From Dipylidium caninum (taxonomy: Eukaryota > Platyhelminthes > Cestoda > Cyclophyllidea > Dipylidiidae), in the NCBI GenBank assembly GCA_017562135.1, contig QEYB01001628.1:1-64000 (forward strand): a stretch of DNA of 64,000 bases, in the 5' to 3' direction. This document shows positions 45,940-57,479 of the stretch, piece by piece; position 1 is the first letter of the stretch, and the number at the start of each line of letters is the position of its first letter. Position numbers and translations under genes: made by a program. Below the pieces are notes generated by a model. The model was not told where the DNA came from. It did no database searches and was given only the letters and a program-made list of their open reading frames with translations.

Positions 45940-47180
45940 AAAGGCTTACCAATATGACCTAGTTCCAAATAGGTTAACCAGCTCCTACAATCAGTTTCAA
46001 TAATAGCAGTCAACCCAATCCAACCCTGTGTAATTAACAGGCATTATGGAATAACAACAAAGAGATGCCCCTAACAGCCCCAACCTCACCTTCATGATAT
46101 CAGCATCATAAAATACACAATCTACTCTTGTAGCCTCGACATGGACGGCAGGTAATTTAGCAGAGAAATGAAAAAATACGAAATCAGGGCCAAAACGAAT
46201 GTGAAGAAGATGGGTACCTTACGTCCTCGCTTATTAAAAAAGGTTCTATGTTTCACGATAGATATGGGAGAGTTGAAGGAAGACTGCGAAATAGAAAGTA
46301 AAAAGCAAAATATCAGGCTGCAAAGAAGCTCCGCAAGCGCAGTAGACACCAAAGGCAGCAAATTTCTGATTACAAATTGTCCTACTGGGCGACAAACTGC
46401 TCCTCGCAAAGTAAGTCATGATCAAATTGCACTTCGTTCTCGTCTGCTCCCACTTCTCTTACTCTCACCCTTCCTTTCTCCTTTCCTCTCACCTTCTCCC
46501 GTCTTCTTTTCCCCTCTCCCCTTACTCTCGACTCCTCGCCTCGGATTGCCTGCATTGTAGAAACGCATTTCCTCGCGCCCCTTGCATTTACTTCGCTGTG
46601 GCTTGGAGAACAAATTCGTGTGGGCGAGTGTCAAGCAACACAGAGGGAAGGGGAGTAAAAAGTGGAGGAAGTGAAAAAATAACAAAGAAAACGGATTGTG
46701 AAAAAAGCAAATAGTATTACACAAGACAGTGACAATCCACGCCACGAGATCGGAGAAGATTGAAAATCGTTTTATAGGAGGAAAAATCCAATGGTTAGTT
46801 AGAATGCGGGGACAAGTTTGGCATTTCCTATCGTCAGTTGACTTAGCTCTTTACCTTGTTAAGTCGCCACGCCGTCCCTCCCCGAGAGTTGAATCTGCAA
46901 AATGATTCAGTACGTAGCATAATACGCATGTCTTGATTGTAATTGTAACCGCTTGGTCCCTTTCCGTCTTCCCTTTTCCAAACATGCCACTTTAGTACCT
47001 GTGCTGATATTCACAAATCAGAGAGAGCGTGTGGCGTTAAGAGTTTGTGTAAGAATAGAGTTGGGGAGAGTGGTGCGAAAGTCGTGCTAGAAGGCACTTT
47101 TGTGTGCGGAGAGAGGGGAGAGGACGGAGCGGCGAGGAGAGGGTGGAAAGAGGTGTGTTAAATTATGGTAAGGGGAGGCA
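45940..47180 (+). repeat. Dispersed repeat H, copy H2
   Basis: Same landmarks as H1: AGTTCCAAATAGGTTAACCA at 45960; GGAATAACAACAAAGAGATGC at 46050; AATACACAATCTACTCTTGTAGCC at 46112; CTGGGCGACAAACTGCTCC at 46384; ACATGCCACTTTAGTACCTG at 46982 followed by CTGATATTCACAAATCAGAGA; and GGCACTTTTGTGTGCGGAG at 47093, ending in a GGGGAGAGG tract. It lies about 280 bases from E2. Confidence 0.7.
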
Positions 47181-47829
47181 GCAAAGGAGGTTGGCTCGGT
47201 AATGTGTTTTTGTAGCATTGTTTTCCGCAATGCAGTCTCACGAAAGGGTCGCTTGAGAAGGAGAATGGCGTTCTGCACCTATGTGGACACGACCTGAGGG
47301 AGTTGGAGAGTCAGTGGTGCACCACCAATTATCTTCCACTCTCTGTGCCTTCATACTCTCATGCGAATCGCATGATAGGATTCGTTGATAGCTAAGAAAA
47401 TTATTTTATAAAAATATGTGCTGCTTTGGCTACTACGTCTTCTCCGCTGGTCGCCGACTAGAACAATTTTCCCTTTTGTCCGACTTTCAAGGGTACCAAA
47501 TTCGATTAAAGTGGTCTATCTACTTGGAAACCTATTAAAATATACCCTGAGGACACTCATAATAGGAGAGAATCGTTTGCTCGCAATTACCACATCCCAC
47601 AACTTTGTTGCTTCGATCAGAAAAATGGAATGTCCCTTATACCTCAATGTGCTTGACTCGGTGTCAAGTATAGATGCTGGGATTTTGCATGGTAGAAATT
47701 AGGAAGATAAATCATAGAGAAATGTGTTCACATCGGGTAGAAAGCGGAAAAATAGGTTGAGGAGAGTTTGGTGAATGCATTGTCAAATTTGTGCTCGAGT
47801 TGGAGAAAAGATGATCAGGAAAAGGAAGT

Positions 47830-48150
47830 GTCGGAGAAATGCGAGTGATGTCGGGAGAAATGCTCCAAAATGGTGCATTGATGAAGGCGAAAGTGGAGTA
47901 TGATCACGTTATATATTGCTTGCTTAAACGCAATCGCAATGTCCGCTTTGTACGCAGACAGCAGAAAAAAGAATATTGGATGAGCCAAAAGGGGCCTTTT
48001 CAACTGAAGGAAATTTGACTCGGTCCCAAGTGCAGAGTGAGGGGATTTTCATCCTTCTGCACCGATTGGTGTATGCTATGAATGACCCTGTCTTTGGCCT
48101 ATGGCGGTCTCCTTGATTGGGTTAAACTGCCACTCCGATGAGCTGCTAAT
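47830..48150 (-). repeat. Dispersed repeat M, copy M2
   Basis: Inverse of M1. It has a perfect 27-base block at 48014-48040. The inverse of GGTCATTCATAGCATAC lies at about 48070-48090, and that of CAATGCACCATT at about 47870. Confidence 0.75.
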
Positions 48151-51100
48151 TTGAGGTTCTCGGGAGAAATGGCTCTAGGCTTCAGCAATTCGACTTATTC
48201 TTCCATATGAGATCTCACAATGAACAACTTCGGTCTGGGAAAGAGTTGAGGTGTTATTGCTGGATAGACTTTCAGAAAAGAAACAACTCCACTTGATTAG
48301 ACCTTCCCGCTCTGTATACAGTGTCTCTCGGTCAAGCTGTAGGGCTGCAATCTTGTCCCTTCTCAGGCGACATTTCTGCGGCAGTGAAAAGGTAGCGGTG
48401 GTATTTAAATGCAAGCGGTCTCTTTACTTGCATATAAATTCGCTACAGCTTGCCTACACTACGTAGCAAGCTACTGAGAAATTGCAATTAGCATGTTTAT
48501 GCGTCTTCCGCTAGCAACAAAAGAAGATAGCAGTCGGGAAGAGAGGAAGGCGAGATACATGGGAATAGATTTGGCAATAAGGCGTGTATATATGGTATTG
48601 ATTACAGGAGGTGAAAATGGTGAAAGGCGACTGACACGTTGCCGTGAGAAAATATATGAGTATGAAGAGTAAAGAAGATGGAGGAAGTAGGCGTTTAACG
48701 AGCAGGGGGGGTCGAGTCGGGGACCAAGATGCTCACGTGGAGCTGGTTATGTTGAGAATGCTAGTGGCGGCAATGACCGTTTCGCATAACTATCAAACCA
48801 ATCTGCGCAGAGATGCGGTCACTGCCTGGAGCAAGTTCGCGACATATGCATTGCGACTGCAATTGTGGGTAGTGTGGAGGTCCTGGCAAACACTTACGTC
48901 TACACGGCTATCTCCGCAACCTCTCCCGGCACAACACAACCGATGACGTGGTGGGGTGTGTGTAGGCGCTCTCGAAGAAAGCAACAATGCTATAAGCATC
49001 CGCGCATCGTAAGCCTAAATATTTGCCACCAAAATTTGAGCTACTCCTGTTGTCACTGTTTCTCCATAAGCGCGACAAATGGAGTGCTTCCGTTTGTTGC
49101 TGATGCCGGTCTGACGCGCACTGACATTTCACGGCGCCGAGATGGCGGTATAGTTTTCGGACTCAAAACAGGCATTCCCACCGTTTTCTCTCCGTCTCGC
49201 GTACTTCACCGTCAACTCGTTGGGCCTTCCAGCCACCGACCCACACACCCCGCCCTGAGAAGGCTTATATCAGTGTGGGAATAATCAGGCATCTGATGAA
49301 AGTTTACCTCCTGAGGTCTAAAGATCATCATGCCTAAGCCATGGTTATATGCGACTCCTGAGTCAGCACACCTTAATCCCACTGCAGGAGAACTTTCGTT
49401 CGGTGGGGTAGGGGGCAGGGAAAAAAATGAAGTGAGAGGTGATAGAAGACGGTAGCCACGAGGGAGGTGCTCGTTTATTTTGTGCGTATCCCCAAGGGGG
49501 CTCCAGCCCTGTTGGGGAAGTTGAAATGCATCAGTGCGAGTGAAGATGATTGTGTGGGGCGCGCACCACCTCCTCTCCCGTTTTACGGCGTGTGTTGGAC
49601 AATTTTCGAAGGTTGCGGAATGGGAAAAGCTCCACGGTTTGCCTAGTTTGTTCGCAGCGGACCCCAACAACCGTCGAGGAGCCTCGACTTGTGGCATATA
49701 GGCAAAAGATCGTAATTCCTCAAAAATCGGTTTTTTTGCCGACCCCACTTATGATCATCTCTTGAGAAGGTAGTTCATGCTGCACCGAGTCGCGCTAATG
49801 GCAGACTCGCCTCGGCCGTCCCGTTAAGTGGTCGGCAGCGTTGCTGATGACATTGACAGGTCGACATCGCCTGAGGATAGTTTGATTTTGCATTCACTAA
49901 ACACGTTATCGCCAGTGTCACAGTCTCCGGCTAAGCCCTTCTTCCCCCCTCTCTCCTCGTGTCTTTTACCTCTCGTCTCTTTGCCCCTCCATTTTAAGAC
50001 AAATGACGCGCATTTGTACTGCAGCACCTCACCGAAATGTCCCCAATTTCGTGCAACACTATCATTCCTACACCGATCAGGGCAAGTAACTCAACTTTCT
50101 CTCCCCGCCTTCCCCCTTTGCTCTTTGGCATTCAGTGTACCCATGGGAGGAGGGTCACGGAGCATGAAGGCAAATACTAAGACCGTCGCACTCGCTCAAG
50201 GGTCTCCTAATTTGGCCACCCCACTGCGCACACATATACACACACAGTCCAAATTGGTAATCGTTTTGTTGACGTTGCATGGGAGATGGCAAATGAAGAA
50301 ACTGCGGGGTATATGGTCATCTTTCATCTCCAACCGTCGCGTTGAGCGTGTGAAACGACGCACTGGCTCGCCTCCTTCGAAGAGAACCGGTGAGTCCAGA
50401 GATGAGATGTGATGAGAGGAGAGGAGAGTAGAGTAGAGTTTAGTTGAGCTCAGCTGAGCTGAGCGGAGGAGCGGGAGACGGAGAGGAAAGGGGCCACTTA
50501 CCGGAAGGAAATTACAAATTGATCTACTGTGAGATGTAATTTATTTCCCCTCTGTTTGGATAAAGTCTTCTATGCAAGCAGCAAGTTCTCCCAGAAGTAT
50601 CCCCCAAGTTCTAGAGTCAAATATTGACTTTCTCCTAAAATGGCAGATTGGGAATAAATAATCACAAAATTTCTCTCCTCGCTATTGCAATACAAGATGA
50701 GAAGTGCCTGAAATCACTGAGAATATGAGGATATTTCGGTCAAAACAGGTAACCGCGTTGGAATGAAAGTGTTCCAACTGATGATGAGATAAACGAATTG
50801 AGATGTTCTCATTGCTACTCAAAATTCCACGTGATTACCAGGGAGAAGAGCAAAAATGACTCAAAACATTACCAATCAGTAAATAAACAGTCGTCTGCAT
50901 CACTTCGTCTCGAAATTTCCTATCACCTTGAAACGTAATTATACCCGCCACCTGATTTTTACCCTATATTTTTAGTCTGCAACGCCAGTTCCACTAGTAG
51001 GTTGGCGGGAAAGCTTTTCACATTCCTTGTTGAATGTGAATTTGAAGAGAATTTGAAAAATTTACGGGAAAATGCCAGCAACTTATCCTTACGGGCTCCG

Positions 51101-52228
51101 TAACTTAAATTCTCCTGGCTTCGCTGTAGAAAGGGCCAATTACAAGCCAATGTGGTTCATGGGGCCGCCGAGCAGAAATTACGGAAGAAAGCGGGAATTA
51201 CACGCAGTATAGTGAAAGTTTCGTTCCATCTCTTGAAGCGGGACTACGCGGCATCATACTCAGCCTCAAAGTGAAAGATTTGGCCTTCTCTATGCATGAC
51301 AGGAGGCAGGTGGCGCTTTAAGGAGCCTCCTCCTCTCGCCTTGTAGTAGCCTACGTGTTCCACTTCGCCCGCAGTGAAAAGAGTGGGAACAGGGGTGCGC
51401 CTTAAAAGTGTCGCCTAATGCCTACTTTGTTATCAACATGGACATTTAGCATAAATTTGGGAATGCAGGTGAAATAACAATTTGAATGTTATTGCTACTT
51501 GACTATAAATTAAGAGTTATGTTTTTTTAAACCACTTTATGAGCCGCTGTCTTACCCGAATCGTGTGTGAGTTGTCTGTGCAGCCCTTCGCCGCTTTTGA
51601 TATTTATTCAAACTCCGTTTTACTCGCGATTCCTTTGCCACTTCTGACTCCTTAATCTTCCTGAAGACTTGCCTTATTTGCATTCGGTTAAGGCAACATT
51701 TCAACGCGTGCAAGCGTATCAAGACATATTTAATTTTGTTTATATTTTTGTACTTTGTTTTCGTACAGATGTCTATTATTTCCTTTTCATTTCTGATCAT
51801 CAACGCTTCATGCTGAGGCCGCAAGCACAGTCTATAGCCTTCAGTGATTTTATTATGAAGTCGAACCTTTGTGCTTGTGTCGTTGATGGTGTTTTATTTT
51901 TGACGATGAATTAATACATGTCGTGGAATTGGATTTTGGTTGACTTGTATTATTTATTTCGATGATGAGCACTGGTTAGACTTTTAGTGTTTGTTCATAT
52001 CGCAGCGCCTTTTCTTACATTTTCTGTTAGTGATTGCGCTACTGCCTTTAGCATTTGGCTAGTAACATCTGCTTTTGCTTGGCATTTGTACACTCCTTTT
52101 TAGGTGCGTTTTGGGGTAGACATCTAAGGTAGTGCCACAGAAGGTGTCACGAGTCAAAAGTAAGGATGTCAGCTGGGTCAGGAGTATTAGGCAGCTAGAG
52201 GGTAGATCATATTTGACCTTTTTTTTCC
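48150..52228. other. Intergenic, no supported gene
   Basis: Nothing firm is seen. The 178-codon frame at 49212-49748 (-) and the 194-codon frame at 49828-50412 (+) have no recognised motifs and are within chance length. A 14-base perfect palindrome (AGCTCAGCTGAGCT) lies at 50447-50460 after a GAGA/GTAGA tract. The stretch 51480-52110 is T-rich and resembles intron or UTR DNA. Confidence 0.4.
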
Positions 52229-52303
52229 GGAGTGCAGGTACCGCGTAGTGGATATCTTAGCACTTCCGTCTCCCGGCAAAGGGGAAAAGAGAGAGGTCAC
52301 TCC
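52229..52303 (+). other. tRNA-like segment, possible SINE head
   Basis: GTACCGCGTAGTGGATA resembles the pol III box A of tRNA genes (consensus TRGCNNAGTGG). GGTCACTCC, about 45 bases on, resembles box B (GGTTCGANTCC) with one base missing. The ends GGAGTG and CACTCC are complementary, six bases, 75 nt apart. The part between (TTAGCACTTCCGTCTCCCGG) looks like the D and anticodon arms of tRNA-derived SINEs. It does not fold into a complete cloverleaf, so it is not a working tRNA. No second copy was found in the window. The assignment is inference. Confidence 0.3.
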
Positions 52304-52835
52304 TCAATAACCTAAGCAGTCTGAATTTTTTCTCTGCATCCGAAGAGAGCATGCAACAAGGATGAATGTTCTACCCTCGAGGTTTTATAATCCACCCAGG
52401 GTGGGTGTTGTAGGATATTTGGTCATCGACTGCGGCGCGTATTTGCCCTTCTTCTCTTGATAGACGATAGACATCCCTTGCTGGGCAATGATAGCCACGT
52501 CGATCACTAGCCATGTTGTTTCACAACACTATGAACTCCGGCTTGCAGAAGGGCCGAGTTAGAGGCATGTGAAGTTCCCCTAGTTTCATTAGTCCGGAAT
52601 GTAGAAGGGGGATACGAAGAAGGTCCACGACGCGATTGTGCCTTTTACGCTGTGCCTCATACGTCAGCGCATAAGCCTGCTAGCACACCGTCCACGACAC
52701 GTGAGAGGCTCAGAAGGCGTCGGTCGAGCACATGGTAATCGGACTTTGGTCCCAAGGATGTTGGTGCGAAATCTGCCGTCACGGATAAAAAACCGAGGAG
52801 AGGTTTTCCGTGGGCGGTGGAGCCAATGAGAGGAC

Positions 52836-53606
52836 TCATAGTTGGAATGAAGACCGCAAAAGTGGGGTGCGTCCTGAGTATGTTAGAAGAGGACATCTAG
52901 GTGCGGCCGATAGTTTTTTCCTGATTGATGGGACGATGGGGTAGATCGCACTAGATGCTGTAGAATTGGATTTGTTAAACCAAGGAGTGTCTAAACACTT
53001 TCTCCTGTGTAGTGCTATAGTGGAGAAGGGTAAACTAATTCTTAGTGAGTTGTACTCGGTGTTCGCATGAAAGCAAGCGGTCGCCGTGCTCAAGTGGCTT
53101 GTCGGACTTGCCTTTCCCGGCCTTGAGAGTCATCTTGGGAGCCAGCCCTGGCACTAGAGAGGGGTGCCGACTGAGGGAGGAAACTTTGAAGGAAGGTCGA
53201 CTTCTGCCGTGGTTTCAGAGGCGCTTTGGTTAGATGCTGAATCAATGTGTGTAGACCCACACCACGGCAAGTCCGCTCCGAAACCGTGAAAGGAGCCCTC
53301 ATGCCCTAGGCGCTGTAAGGGCTCCACATTGTCCAGTCCAAGTAAATAGGGCCCAAAGGCAGAGAATGTGTTTTTGGCATCGTCGCAGAGTCGAGTTGAG
53401 GTGACAATCGGTACACCGAGTCTAGTTGGATGGTGGCGACGAAAGAAGACTTTGTTAAATATCAGGTCGAGGAATGGAGCATATTGCGATGTTGATGTTT
53501 GGAGGGGGCAGGGTAGTGGGGCAAATGTGAAAGTGGGAGGGAGACCCTCCAAAATTGACAAGAAGTATATTTTTATTTGAGATACAGTTAATAAATAGGG
53601 CTTCAT
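52836..53606 (-). pseudogene. Possible non-LTR retrotransposon remnant
   Basis: Minus-strand frames 53606-53154 and 53093-52836 contain, in order, APFLDLIFNKVFF and, about 0.5 kb on, DTPWFNKSN then SIRKK. In non-LTR (LINE) polyproteins an LDLIFT-like string ends the endonuclease and a PWFN/PWWN string with basic residues lies in the linker before the reverse transcriptase. Order and spacing fit. The SDH endonuclease motif and any RT motif are not visible, and several frame changes are needed. It may belong with the endonuclease fragment at 56.7-57.2 kb, with unrelated DNA including R1-D in between. Confidence 0.22.
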
Positions 53607-54869
53607 GAACCTCTAATTGAATGGAAAGCGTTCCTGAATCAGTGGAAGGCTTCTCTTCTTCTCAGTTGTGCTAACCATGCTGCAGCGGCAGTAGCCGGAC
53701 GATGACTCGATGTGTGAGCCACACGCGGTGCGGTTAGTGCGTGTCACATATCCACGAAATCTCCAACCCACGTGGTAGACATTTCATAATATGCGTACTC
53801 AATATATTAGCGCAGTTACTGAGTCACTGACAAGTGAGTGCTGCCGTGATGAAAAGGCGCAGTGATGAGAAGTCTGCGAACGCCTACAACCTCTTTCTGT
53901 TACACTTCATACCCTTCAACGTCAATGCGTGGTGCCTTGTATAAACCATAATCACTATCACGGAAGACATATTCCTATGTGACCGCGTACCAGACTGTCC
54001 CTCGTTTAAGGAAGCTATCAGACGTAAAGAATAACCAGATTTTGCATTGCCATAAAAGCATGCTTCATTTTGCCTCTTTGTAGCTTCGGAGCTCGACGGC
54101 ACGAGGAATGTGCAACTCCCGCCTAACTCCATCGCACGTCCAACTGATGTTGATGTCGGGGCTGAGGATAAGTTGGTCCAGGTGGATGATTGACTGTTTT
54201 CCATGGTAGAAGTGAGACAACTGAATGCAATGCAGAAGAGCAAAAGACCAGTGGTGTAGACAACTATTCGCGAGCATTCACTGGGCCATAGTGACAAGCA
54301 GGTGTTCAATCGTCCACAAACTGTTCTGTCTGAGCCATCGTTCGTAGACTTCGCTGGTACTCAAAATCCCTCGAAGTAACGCCATACTCCTCTAAGAATG
54401 AGTGCAACCCAACGTTTTTTTTGCTCTTCTTTCTGCCCCGATTCACCCACGAGAGTGAGGAAGAAGGTGCGGGTTCGTGAGAAGTCCCAGGACAGCAGAT
54501 GACAAGTTATCAAAATGACTCGCAATACACAGAAACCTCGTCAGTATATTCAAATTCCACCAATATTCCATCTTCCAAATCGTTTAAATGATTTTCAGTT
54601 ATTGCTGACAAGTTCGGCATCATTTCGTTGATGGACATTCAGGCGGTTTTTGCGTATAAATTAAAATATCATTAGCTCGGATATTACGTGGCCGTGTGAA
54701 CCACGCTCACTCAGGGAAGCCATTCCGAACTAAGAAGCTTCGTTGTTGTCGAGTTGTCTTCCCATAAATGCACAAACACATTGACGTGGGAAATGAAGAG
54801 ATTTGCGATGTAGTGCCTGTGTCTCCCTCACAATGGCCTCGATGTTGTCGTGATGCCGGTCTAAGTAAT

Positions 54870-55290
54870 TTCAAGGGTCAAGTGTTGTATTTAGATGCGC
54901 TTAAAATGCGCAATTTGCAGAGTTCGTTCCTGGCTAATTGCTCGCTGACCAGCATCTTCCTCCACTGCTGGTCACTGACGGAGCATTCCACTGTCGGAAT
55001 CCCTCCACAATTAAATAACCACCGTCCCAAGGAGTAATCAAACGAACGAGTCTCAATCTTCATCGCACTTGAACCACTTCAACTGACCGATCGAAACCAT
55101 GGGTGCTTAAAACTACAGCGCACGACATAGGAGTCAGAGACAAACGAAATACATAAGGAACCCATGATCTTTCGAGGAATGAGGTCGAGAAGAGAAGTGA
55201 CAAATTACTACTCACATCCTATTTCGCCCACTGGCCTGTTAAATAATCGAGTTGGGTTGATGTCAGAACAATTTGGCTGATACGTAGGAA
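54870..55290 (+). repeat. Dispersed repeat R1, copy D (fragment)
   Basis: TGGCTAATTGCTCGCTGACC at 54932 matches 17799 (B) and the AATTCC segment at 5944 (A). GAGCATTCCACTGTCGGAATCC at 54980 and CAAGGAGTAATCAAACGAACGAGT at 55026 match copy 0 (inverse of about 3560-3640). CACTGGCCTGTTAAATAATCGAGT at 55228 matches 18000 and 36166. The rest of the element on either side was not found. It is a fragment of the middle of R1. Confidence 0.65.
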
Positions 55291-56746
55291 AAGGAATTTG
55301 GTGAGCCGGAAGCATTACTGCTTTAGTCATTTCGCAATTTCCGCATAAATCAAAATAAGATCTCGGAAAGTTTGTTCGTTCATTAATTAATTCGTACTCT
55401 GCGTGTTCCCGTAAGGTGGGACAGATATAACCAAATAAATTATTCACATATTTACCTCTATGACGACGAAAATCGGTTTCAAAATATTCTGTAAATATGA
55501 TTTGAATGGAACAGTGTGCCATGAAGAGAATTTTCTTCACACACGTCACACAATGCAGGTGGGCAAGGAGCTTACCTTTCACCATGCTGGCAATCGTGTC
55601 GTCCCTCCACACACACGTATAAGGAGAGGCACGGAGGACGGATGTAATTACAAAGGTGATACCAGGTTGAGAACAGAAGTGAGAGTGAGATGGAAGTAGA
55701 CAGGACAGTGATCGCTCGGCAGTCCGCTGTCGTTCTAGAAATCAACGAACGAACTAAGAGAGTGAAGCAGTGGCGTAACGACGGCGCAGGATATAATGAA
55801 ATAGATTCCACCACCCTCGTTCGCCTCTCCCACGACGTCGGGTCGGTGACATGCATCCTTGACGCATGATGCACTCGGTTGCCCCTGCCTTCTCCGCCTC
55901 CCTCGCTATCTCGCATCTGCCGTTGTAGAACAAGTCAACTTCAGCGCGTTGGCTAGACGGCTGGACTGCAAAGCTTCGAACACTGGTATACAAAATGAGA
56001 AGTCAGTTAGGTAAGCTAGTCACTCATGCCAGTCGAAATGTCATACTTTACGGAATGCGTCAGTACTCCTCCTAGGGATCGCTAACATCGTAGTGCATTG
56101 ACTGGGTCCGATGCAACTAACCCATGGAAAATGCAACTTATGCAGCATAGAAATGCACCTCCCTATTCTCCTGCCTCATACAGGAAAGACGGCCTATTGT
56201 CCACGTGAAACCGTTGTCCACAAGAAAGGCGGGTCCGAGGAAGAGATGAAAAACAAAGCCTTCCGGAGACAACGAGAAAGTGTGGCACTTGTACGAAGTT
56301 ATAGGACTTCACGCGAAAGAGATAATAACGGGATCGAGTATTAACTCTTTCAATTAACCACAAGGTTGAAGAAGTGAAGGCAGACAGAGCTTCCTGTTAG
56401 TGGCAGTAGAACCGGTGCAGGTTGGAGAGTGAAGGGAAAAGGTGCTCAAATTTGCGAAAGAAATCAACATGTCATAGCGTGTAGAGGCTGACCCAATAAA
56501 GGTGCAATTGGCGCCTGGCGCCATTACCACCAGAAAACTAGTTGATGCATTCGCGAGTTAACTATGTTGATGAGATTAGTGGGAAGAGGAATCCTCAACC
56601 CCATGTCCTAAGGAGTCGCCACAAGTCCCCAACAAAATCTCAATACTATGGCGTCGCGTTGCATGCCATAGTATCAAAGAGTCGAGCGCATATTTGCTCA
56701 TGACTCTTACAAGGAACAAACACAACTCACGGCGACCGGAGGAGGT

Positions 56747-57163
56747 CTAAATAATTAAGTACGCTTGGAAACGCATCGCGGAAATAGGTGTCCTGGGCTC
56801 CCATCTCGAGAACACATGACGTGAAGATGCAGTATACACGAAGATTTGTGGCAATAGAAGGAAACTAGGATGTTTGGCAAAATGCACCACCGATAAATCA
56901 GTCATTCCGCCGGTAGTTTCGATGAGAGTCAGGCAGAAACTTCTCCTATTGCTTGTTGTTAACAATAACCTTGTAACCTCGTGTAGACAACTGCGTGCGA
57001 GACCATAATAGCAAGTGGGCTCTTCGTCAGACAATTTCAACAAGTTCAGCGTGGAGAGAGCATCATGCAGAGACTCGGAGCTGTTGCGTAGATTCAGATT
57101 GAAATCACCCAAAAATGTTGAAGTCTTTGCCTGAAATGGGCCTAAAGAGAATGATGCCGAAGA
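56747..57163 (-). pseudogene. Non-LTR retrotransposon endonuclease fragment
   Basis: The minus-strand frame carries FLGDFNLNL (near 57112-57086) and, about 25 residues later, LKLSDEEPTC. GDFN followed at this distance by leucine-spaced residues and EPT is the signature of the apurinic-type (EEP family) endonuclease of LINE elements; the D and N of GDFN belong to the active site. Upstream the frame stays open for only about 17 codons before a stop. Downstream it soon loses likeness to the family (no LDLIF or SDH in frame), so this is a broken piece. It would have cut target DNA for target-primed reverse transcription. No reverse transcriptase is seen nearby. Motif match seen in sequence, family identity from known motifs. 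Confidence 0.5.
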
Positions 57164-57479
57164 TCACTATTCATCGTCCTACTTTCATTTACTGGGTGAA
57201 CACTTAACGATCGTTTACCTCAACTAGCGTCATCGAGCACGCCAACAAAGTCGGCAAGACTCGAGATCTTGGCCGCGTTTTGCTCTGATGCGGTGCCCCG
57301 GAGCTCTGATGCCTTCGGATGGACTGAAGTAAGGAAAGGAGCGCACAATTTTGGTTGCAGGTGAAAAATACATGCCAGTTAGTGCACGAAAAACGATCAG
57401 TGAAAGAAACTGACCGTGAGAAATGAAAAGAAGTGATAAAAAACTCCCCACTTAAAATACGAGTGGATTTACACACTCA

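Noticed and set aside
49212..49748. 178-codon minus-strand frame
   Set aside because: No recognisable motif, promoter, splice or poly(A) context. Roughly one frame of this size is expected by chance.
50400..50470. GAGA-type tract with a 14-base palindrome, considered as a regulatory site
   Set aside because: Short palindromes in simple sequence arise easily; no adjacent gene.
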